Source of the DNA: Micractinium sp. NFX-FRZ
Lineage: Eukaryota > Chlorophyta > Trebouxiophyceae > Chlorellales > Chlorellaceae
NCBI GenBank assembly: GCA_029339195.1
Contig: JAPTJF010000063.1
Location: forward strand, 62,001 to 126,000
Direction of reading: 5' to 3'
DNA: 64,000 nt
Position numbers and translations under genes: made by a program. Each line of letters begins with the position of its first letter. The stretch's first letter is position 1. Below, piece after piece: positions 57,272 through 64,000 of the stretch. The notes under the pieces are model-generated. The model had not been told where the DNA came from. It did no database searches and saw only the letters and a program-made list of their open reading frames with translations.

Positions 57272-58824
57272 TCACTTGCCCTGCTGCGCCATCATCTGCT
57301 GCATCTGCGTCTCCGCCTCGTTGGACAGCTCGCCAAAGCGGATGCCCACGCGCGCGCTGTGCTTCATGAACTTGCTGCAGCACGACTGGATGCACTGCAC
57401 AGGGAAGAGCAAGGGGGGACATTAAAGGGTTGAGGTGAGAGAAGTGGAAGGGGTGAGGAGTGAGGGCGCTGCGCTTCATATACTTGCTGCAGCACGCACA
57501 CTACAGGTGCATGTGGGGGACATGCGTTGAGGCCACTCAGGGGAGAGGCATGCGGGCCCAGCTAGAAGGGTGAGGAGGGAGGACGCTGCGCTGCATGCAT
57601 GCATGCGCTGCATCACTGCTGGGCGCAAGTGCACGGCCAAGGGCGGGATGCCAAGGGGGGCGGCAGGGGGCAACAGAGTGGGAGCAGAAGCCTGCTGCCC
57701 GGCACCGTGCGGGGACGCTGAACTGGCAAGGCCACGCCATGCAATGCCGCCCATGCTTGGCACGCCCCGTCGGCGCCCACCCTTGCAACAGCTCACATCC
57801 ACTCTTGAAGCCACTTCCGCATCCTCTCGCCCTCCAATACCTTCCCCTATCTAGACAAATCCACCCGTCAACCCATGCCACGGCCACCCACATCCACAGC
57901 TGCAAAACATGGGATGCTGCTGGGGTGGCACAGAAGACCCCCCAGGGCACCCGCGGCGGCGAGGCCTACACGCCACTACAACCGGCCCAGGTGCACAGAG
58001 GGAGGGACGCCCGCCCACCTTCTCTTCGGTGGCATGTCCTCTTGCCTGCGCACCAAACATTTCACTCCCGCTTTCTCTCGTCTCCCCCTTTTCAGATACA
58101 TCCTGCAACCCATGCCATGGCCACCCATACATACACCTGCAGGCCAAAGCATTTACAGGGATGCCCGCCCACCTTCTCCTCGGTGGCATCCAGGTCTTTC
58201 CGGCGGAAGGACTCCACGCAGTCACGGAAGCAGCGCTCGACCAGGCTATTGTACATGCGCAGGCTGCAGGCAGGTAGTTGGTAAACAGGAAGGCAAGGGA
58301 ATGGGCGATGGGGAGCGCTCAACTTAGGCTGTTGTATCATGCTCAGGCAGCAGGGCATGAGTGACAGGCGACGGCAACGTGAACACAAGAATGGCAGGGG
58401 GGGCACAACAGATTCCAGGGCAGTGCCAGCGGCAACAGGGGAGCACTTGTGGCTGGTGAGCAGCGGAAAGGTGGAGAGTGCATGAGTGGGGTCGCGGTGC
58501 AGAAAACTGGTGGTAGTGCATCAGGGAGTCGCATCCCTGGCTGCCGCAGGTTTTGGCGGCTGCGCCCCGGAGCTGCAGGCAAGCGGTGCTGCCTTCCCGA
58601 TGGCCGAAGGCCGGCGCAGGCAGCGCCCTCCCACAGCCGAAGGCGGCGGCGGCGGCACTGGCGGCACCTCGCGTCAAGGAGAAACAGCAGTGGGCGGCGG
58701 GCGTCCCCCAACACGACTTCTTCCCTGTTCACCTGTCCCGCACTTGCATCTGCTCAATCGCCTGCATGAGCTGCTGCTGCTGCTCCTGCGGCACCGCCGC
58801 CATGGCCGCCATGTTCGGATCCAT
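57272..58824 (-). CDS. TIM9: Mitochondrial intermembrane-space chaperone TIM9
   Basis: Three exons (58824-58733, 58263-58173, 57394-57272) join in phases 2 and 0 to 101 residues. Small TIM proteins form the TIM9-TIM10 hexamer, which escorts hydrophobic carrier precursors across the mitochondrial intermembrane space. The twin CX3C motif is complete: CFRDC at residues 42-46 and CIQSC at 62-66, with 15 residues between, forming two disulphides. MYNSLVERCF, FRRKDLDATEEK and FMKHSARVGIRFGE match TIM9 rather than TIM8, TIM10 or TIM13. The length is near the family norm; a Met/Gln-rich N-terminus (MAAVPQEQQQQLMQAIEQM) and a Gln-rich C-terminus are additions. Both introns carry decayed copies of exon edges (58010-58045 and 57468-57500). 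It lies about 630 bp downstream of CHLI2 on the same strand. Confidence 0.92.
57468..57500 (-). repeat. Decayed copy of the TIM9 exon 3 start
   Basis: cttcatatacttgctgcagc repeats cttcatgaacttgctgcagc from exon 3 (57362-57381) 114 bp away, within the intron. A second, poorer copy may lie near 57581-57615. Confidence 0.8.
58010..58045 (-). repeat. Decayed copy of the TIM9 exon 2 end and donor
   Basis: cgcccaccttctcttcggtg matches cgcccaccttctcctcggtg at the exon 2 donor (58166-58185), about 150 bp away. The flanking catgccatggccacccacat (from 57867) and catgccatggccacccatac (from 58110) are also duplicated, so the unit is larger than the exon edge. Confidence 0.85.
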
Positions 58825-59457
58825 TTGCAGCCGGCTGCCCCTGGGTGACTGAAAAACAAAACCGAGGCGGCAAGCGGGCAGCCGGCTCGGGTCGGCAGAG
58901 CTGTGTGTGGCGGGAAGCGAGGGAGAGCTGAGAGCCGGATATGGGTCGGGGACGGTGATAATGATCCAAACAGCAGCCAATTAGCCCCGTGGGTGGCCTG
59001 CGAAAGGCACGCCCGGGCCCCAACAGATGGGGCAGCGGGCGCAGCAGCCGCCCGCCGCCCACCTGCGCTTCCTCCCCACGCACAGAGCAGTGTTGAGCAC
59101 CACCTCAGCCGCCGACTATGGACTGAGGTGGCAGGCGTTACATGAGCAGCCAGCTGCCTGCAATGCGCAAGGGGCAGAGGCCGTGTGCGAGCCAGCGCAT
59201 GGCACGCCAGGGGCGCCCAGGCAGCCGAGTGATGTTGAGGCTGCCAAGAGCGGGGCGATGCTGAGAGGGGAAAGAGGATAGCAAGCCGGGAGAGGGAGAT
59301 GTAGAGAGGGAGACATGTGGAGCAGGGAAGCAGGTGACCAAGCAAGCAAGGGGTAGCAGGAAGCAGGGCGCGGCGGGGCGCGGGGAAAAGCGGCGGGACG
59401 GGCGGGGCGACGCGGCGGCGGGGGGGCCGCATCGGCGCATCCGCACCCCCCGCGCGC
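58825..59457. other. Region between TIM9 and CHLI2
   Basis: CHLI2 3' UTR followed by the TIM9 promoter and leader, both on the minus strand. A minus-strand TGTAA lies at 59138-59142. No other gene was seen. Confidence 0.5.
59138..59142 (-). terminator. TGTAA polyadenylation-type motif after CHLI2
   Basis: TTACA on the plus strand (TGTAA on the minus) lies 316 bp past the CHLI2 stop. Usage is inferred. Confidence 0.45.
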
Positions 59458-62400
59458 TCAGCGGCCGGGCAGGCCTCCCCACGCGCCGGCCTTCTTGCTC
59501 TCCGCTGCCTTGGCTGCCTTGGCCTCTTCCGCCTCCTTCTTCTTGCGCTCCTCCTCCTTCTTCACGGCCTCGGGGTTGAGCAGGCGGCGCAGCGCGAGGC
59601 GCACCTTGGTGCCGCCATCAATCACGTCCAGCGGGTCCTTGCGCATCCTGCACAGCGGGGTGGCGTGCAGTGGAAGCAGCCATTAAAGTGTGTTTACAAA
59701 CAAAAAAGGAGATATGCGGGTGCCGCCGTCAATCACGTCCAGCGGGTCCTTGCACATCCTGCACATCAGGACACATATACTAATCAGATGTAAGGTAACT
59801 AGAAGGGGCAGATGTCGGACAAAAGGGTTGGTGGCATCTGCCGACAATCGGATCCAGCAGGTCCTTGCGCATCCTGCACATAAACGGGTTCACACCACAG
59901 TGGCTCTCTTTGCAGTAAGATGGGTTGGTGGCTTTTTGAATACACCTTGGTGCCGGCATGAATTGGTCCGGCGGCGTCCATGGCGCAGCCCCGTACGCCG
60001 CACCGTCCCATCACCCTTGCAACACACGCAACACTGGCCAACGGAACACCCATGCACGCAACAGCCCCCTGCTGCTGCGCACCGGTGGTTGAGCACCAGC
60101 GGTGCGATGCGCTCCAGGTCCTCCACCGTCGCCTGCTTGCGCCCCTCAAACGCCACAAAGGCGCGCACCGCCTTGTTGGTGGTGATGTCGCCGCGCACGC
60201 CGTCGATCTCCAGGAAGGAGCAGAGCTCGCTGCATGGGCAGGAGGAAGGAGTACAAGGGAGAGAGGCAGGGGTGAACAGGAGGGAGCAGAGCTCGCTGCA
60301 TGGGCAGGAAGGGAGGAAAGAGTGCAAGGGAGGAAGCGACAGGGGTGAGGGAGGGAGGGCAGGCGTGTCGATCTCCAGGAAGGAGCAGAGCTCGCTGCGG
60401 GGAGGACAGGGAACATTGGGGAAGGGACAAAAGAAGGGGTGAGGGAGCATAAGGGGAAGGATGAAGATCCCAGGCAGGTGTGGGTGCCGCTGCGCGCATC
60501 ACCAATATACCCAAGAGGGGGCAGCGCTCGCTGGGCCAGAGAAGAGGCGCTGTCGAAGGGTCACAGTCCAGTGCAAACACAGCAAAGGAGCAGGGGCGTG
60601 TGCTGCCTGCACAGCCTGCACAGGCGTGCCCCAACACCCGCTCCTCCTGTGCAGGCACCCCTCCAGTACTCACACCCCCTGGCATCCCTGTGCCACTCGC
60701 AACCAAGGCACGCCCGGCACCAAACAACCCGAGATCCTACCCACCCCCAGCTCAACTCACCTGATCTTCAGCTTGAGCTCCCGAGAGACCTGCACCTTGG
60801 GCAGCAGGTCGCGGGCCGCCTGCAGCTTCACGCGCATCGCGTCCTGGTCGGGCAGCACTGCAAGCATCGGATGGGGTGCGGGTCGTGCGTCAGTTGGATA
60901 GAGGCAGTGGCGGGGCCCGGGGCACACTTGCTTTGACTTTAAAGGCTACTCGGTCAGCCCCTACAAGCAAGCAGGCGTTCCTTCCATGCAGGGCCGCACC
61001 ACGCACAGCACCACCCGGCCCACCCACCGGTGCGCGCAAAGTTGTCTGGGCTGGCCTCGTAGGCTATCCGGTCCATCACCATCTGCGTGCGCTGCGCCAC
61101 ATCCAGCAGCGTCTCCACATTCACTGCGGGCAGTGGGGTGGGGTGCGGTGGGGTAAAAGCAAGGGGAGCGGATCAGAGAGCAGAGTTGCAAGGGTAGAGG
61201 ATGGCCCAGGTACGCTCAGGAATGGCTCCATCCACTGCAGGAAGGGCAGGCAAGGAGACACACAGGCAGGCGCCAGGGAGGGCAGGGGAGCAGGCAGAGG
61301 CACATCCAGCAGCGTCTCCACATTCACCGCGGGGGGCAAGAGGTGTTCAGAATTGATTGGTTGATTGAATCCGATTAGGCGGGGTGGGGATCAAAGACAG
61401 AAGGGGCACCTCAGCAGCCTGCCAGCACAGCCAAAGGCACACACACAGGCAGGCCCCGGTGCCCTGCCCAGCAGCGGCCATCCTCTCACCCTTACGTCCC
61501 CAGCTGGCCGCCCCCGCGCCTCCCCCATGCCCCCCTCCCTGCCCCCTGCGCACACCCACCCGGCAGGCCACAGCAGACGAGCAGCTACCCGCATGCCGCT
61601 GCCAGCCTCTCGCGACCTTGCTGCCCCTGCTCCCGCTGCGGCGCCCACGCGACAGGCCGCAGCAGTCAACCAGCCCCCCACCACCACCTCCCGCTGCGGC
61701 ACCCACCCGACAGGCCGAAGCGGTCGAGCAGCTGCGGGCGCAGCTCCCCCTCCGCCGGGTTGCCGCTGCCAATCATGATGAACTTGGCGGGGTGCACAAT
61801 CGAGATGCCCTCGCGCTCCACAGTGTTCAGCCCGCCAGCCGCTGCGCACCAGGAGAAAGGGGGGAAGCAGCAGGGTGGCGGGCATGGGTGAGGGCGGGCG
61901 AGTGGCGGGGGGACGCCAAGGGGCAAGCACGCGCATGCCAAGCCCAGGCGCAGGCGCAGCGCCTCGCCCCCCCTGCACCCGCCCCCCCCCTGCCCACCGC
62001 ACAGAGCCGAACCAGAGTGCTCAAAGCCCAGCACCACACCCACCCCTCTGCCCAGCCTTGACCAAAGCAGGTCTTCCCACCCAGGGTCCAGCACCACGCC
62101 CACCAGCGCGCCAATCAGCAGGCCCACCTCACCCACTGTCCGCTGCCCCACCTCGGCAAGCAGCACACGGGGAGCGCACCCGAGTCGAGCACCACATCCG
62201 CCAGGCCATGCCAACCTGTCATTGAGCAGGTTGACCTCGTCCATATACAGGATGCCCGCTGCCCCACCCCAGCAAACAGCACAGAACAAAGCGCACCAAA
62301 AGCCCAGCACTGCTCCCACCACAGCAGCTCCACCCACCCGAGTCGAGCACCACATCCACCAGTCCGTCGTCCAGCAGGTTGACCTCGTCCACATACAGGA

Positions 62401-63960
62401 TGCCGCGGTTGGCGCGCGCCAGCAGCCCCGGCTCGTACGCCTTAACGCCCTCCGTCAGCGCCTTCTCAATGTCAATGGTGCCGCAGATGCGGTCCTCTGC
62501 CAAGGGGGAAATGGGGGAGGGGGTTAAGCGCATTCAATGGCGGTTGCATTGAGTTGCCAGCGCCTTGTCAGCATCAATGGTGCCGCACATGCGGTCCTCT
62601 GCAGTGCACAGCAGAGCGGACACAGGCAGGCAAAGTGAGCGGTGAACTGCAGGCAGCCAGGGTTCCCGGTCGGCACAGGACACACACCGCTGCACAGATC
62701 TCGCACAAACGGCAGCGGGGGGCGCCACAACGCTTGCTCCGCGTGCCCAGCCCAGCCCAGCCCAACAGACTGCTGCTTCCCTGGCTGCTATGAAGCTGCC
62801 GGCATCGCAGCTGAAAAGTCGTGGTGTGCGCCACATAGGCTGCACCAGCTGGCGGCCACTCATATGCCACCACCACGTGCCAAGGCAGGCAGCTGCGTCA
62901 CATCCAGGCCCCCACCGCAGCTTGCTCCCTCTCTGCCAGCTCTGCTCAATGCATGCCCGCCGCCCCGCCCGCCTCCCCCCATGCGCCTGCCATCCCCCGC
63001 TGCCGCCTCACCGGTGGCCCCCAGCGGCAGCTCCACCAGCGGCGTGCGCATCTGCGTGGCCGGCAGCTTCTCCCCCTTTGCATACAGCGGCAGCGCGTCG
63101 GGCCCCATGAGCTTGGGGTCTGCATGTGGGGTGGGGCAGGGCAGGCGGTGGAGGGGCGTATGTCAGGTAGGGAGGGAAGACAGGTGCTGGTTGCGTGGGG
63201 AGGGTCTGAAGGGATCCAGGAATTGGTGCGAGGGGATGCTGTGCCGTCGTGCCCCGCACGCAGGGGCGGGCAGACGAGAGGGCGGCGGCGGAGCAGCGCC
63301 AGGCCCGACTGGCGGCGGGGGAACGAAGGTGCACTGGCAGTGTGCCGCTGCTGCTGGGGCGCTTGGAAGCAGCAGCAGAGGCATCCAGCTGGGTAACCGC
63401 CAGAGGAGCTGCGCGGAGCTGCGGCCTACAGGCTGCCACCCACCCGCCCGCCCGCCCGCCTGGCGTCCCGCCCACCCGCCCGCCCGCCTCCCCGCCTCCC
63501 CAGTCTGCACGGCTCCACCCCTCCCCAGGCCTTGCGCACCGGTGGGGTGAGAGTTGAAGGGGCTGTCCGGCACAATGTCGATCATGGGCAGCAGGTCGAC
63601 CAGGGCGCGGACGGCAACCGACTTGCCGGTGCCGCGGTCGCCCATGATCAGCACGCCGCCGACAGTGGGGTCAACCACGTTGAGCAGCAGCGCCAGCTTC
63701 ATGTCGTCCTGGCCCGCCAGACGCGTGAAGGGGAACGCCGGGCGCTTCTTGGCCTTGGGGGCGTCGGGCGCTGCCACGGCAGCGACCAGCAGGCGAGAGC
63801 GGAGGGCCGGCTGCTGCCGCGCCTGCCGGCGCGCCGGGAACGCTGCCTGAAGCCCAGTGCGTGTGCTGGCTGCGCCCCGCGCCGGGGCGAACGCCGCGGA
63901 GGGCGCTGCCTGGCGCTGAAGGCTCTGCATGGTGTGCGCTGGGGTCCTAGAGGGCTGCAA
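59458..63960 (-). CDS. CHLI2: Magnesium chelatase subunit I, CHLI2-like, plastid
   Basis: AAA+ ATPase subunit that, with CHLD and CHLH, inserts Mg2+ into protoporphyrin IX, the first committed step of chlorophyll synthesis in the plastid. Eight exons (63960-63540, 63119-63012, 62496-62338, 61841-61707, 61123-61028, 60857-60761, 60229-60083, 59647-59458) splice in phase to 450 residues, or 440 if the second Met (63930, MQSLQRQ) is used. A transit-like N-terminus rich in Arg, Ala and Gln precedes [20 protein letters not shown]. Walker A is MGDRGTGKS, Walker B is [13 protein letters not shown], and sensor text [20 protein letters not shown] and [15 protein letters not shown] are present. The segment [19 protein letters not shown] and the Lys/Glu-rich C-terminal extension ending [10 protein letters not shown] resemble CHLI2 rather than CHLI1 of green algae. 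The isoform call rests on recall of those features. Five of its seven introns (2, 3, 4, 6 and 7) contain clear decayed copies of neighbouring exon edges. Confidence 0.92.
59720..59975 (-). repeat. Three successive decayed copies of the CHLI2 last-exon start
   Basis: The exon start at 59609-59655 (caatcacgtccagcgggtcc, then ttgcgcatcctgcaca) is repeated at 59720-59766 with about 45 of 48 bases identical, at 59829-59880 with more changes, and in part near 59943-59975 (caccttggtgccggcatgaa). Spacing is about 110 bp, and similarity falls with distance from the exon. Confidence 0.9.
60270..60405 (-). repeat. Two decayed copies of a CHLI2 exon start
   Basis: The exon start at 60203-60240 (agcagagctcgctgcatggg with acceptor) recurs at about 60287-60306 and, with tcgatctccaggaaggagca, at 60368-60400. 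The second copy is closer to the exon than the first over its coding part. Confidence 0.9.
61301..61337 (-). repeat. Copy of a CHLI2 exon start with acceptor
   Basis: cagcagcgtctccacattca followed by a CCGCGG variant of the acceptor region repeats 61098-61133, 203 bp away in the same intron. Confidence 0.9.
62083..62262 (-). repeat. Decayed copies of the CHLI2 Walker B exon end
   Basis: The exon 62496-62338 ends with the region coding for [20 protein letters not shown]. Text from this region (gagcaggttgacctcgtcca; gagtcgagcaccacatccgc) recurs at about 62172-62262, 150 bp into the intron, and a third block (ggtccagcaccacgcccacc) is at about 62083-62102. Confidence 0.88.
62555..62602 (-). repeat. 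Copy of the CHLI2 exon 3 start with acceptor
   Basis: atcaatggtgccgcacatgc and the following ggtcctctgca repeat 62455-62500 (atggtgccgcagatgcggtc) at an offset of about 102 bp. It would read [13 protein letters not shown] in the same phase, so it still resembles a usable exon start. Confidence 0.9.
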
Positions 63961-64000
63961 TTAGCTGCCGGAGGATACCTGACAACGTTGAACACAAATC

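Overview
The window looks like nuclear DNA of a GC-rich green alga (Chlorophyta, probably Chlorellales-like). It contains plastid and mitochondrial protein genes, genes broken into many short exons with GT-AG (rarely GC-AG) introns, TGTAA polyadenylation-type motifs after several stops, hydroxyproline-type Pro-rich wall/ECM segments, and abundant GGCA/GCCT and CTG simple repeats. All gene models were assembled by reading exons and checking that splice phases and protein content agree. No transcript or database evidence was available.

Layout. 164-1046 (-): a leucine-rich-repeat fragment whose frame breaks. 2642-12734 and 14119-23565 (+): two tandem paralogous secreted mosaic proteases, each with a signal peptide, trypsin (S1A) domain, Cys/Trp-rich module, Pro-rich hinge, two FN3-like segments, conserved C-terminal domain and Pro-rich tail. 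24177-32645 (+): a RAD54B-type SNF2 recombination translocase. 33493-35161 (-): a plastid GNAT acetyltransferase. 36329-39799 (+): a Met/Gln-rich, then Lys/Ala-rich, then acidic protein whose tail is built from five symmetric exons. 40327-42193 (+): a two-helix membrane protein with a C-terminal conserved domain, perhaps lipocalin-like. 43184-44705 (+): a 95-residue hydrophilic protein. 45792-56121 (-): a 20-exon, 1,637-residue secreted/polytopic TRP/Flc-like protein. 57272-58824 (-): mitochondrial chaperone TIM9. 59458-63960 (-): Mg-chelatase subunit I (CHLI2-like).

Functionally the neighbours are mixed, as expected for a eukaryotic chromosome: cell-surface proteolysis, homologous recombination, plastid acetylation, chlorophyll synthesis and mitochondrial import. 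The only clear local family relationship is the protease pair.

The most striking feature is structural. In most multi-exon genes here, including TIM9, CHLI2, RAD54B, both proteases, the TRP-like gene and the lipocalin-like gene, introns carry one to three decayed tandem copies of the exon edge beside them, often including the splice site, at offsets of roughly 50-250 bp. In the acidic-protein gene the comparable copies are still exons. This suggests local tandem duplication across splice junctions as a continuing source of intron sequence, and sometimes of new exons, in this genome.
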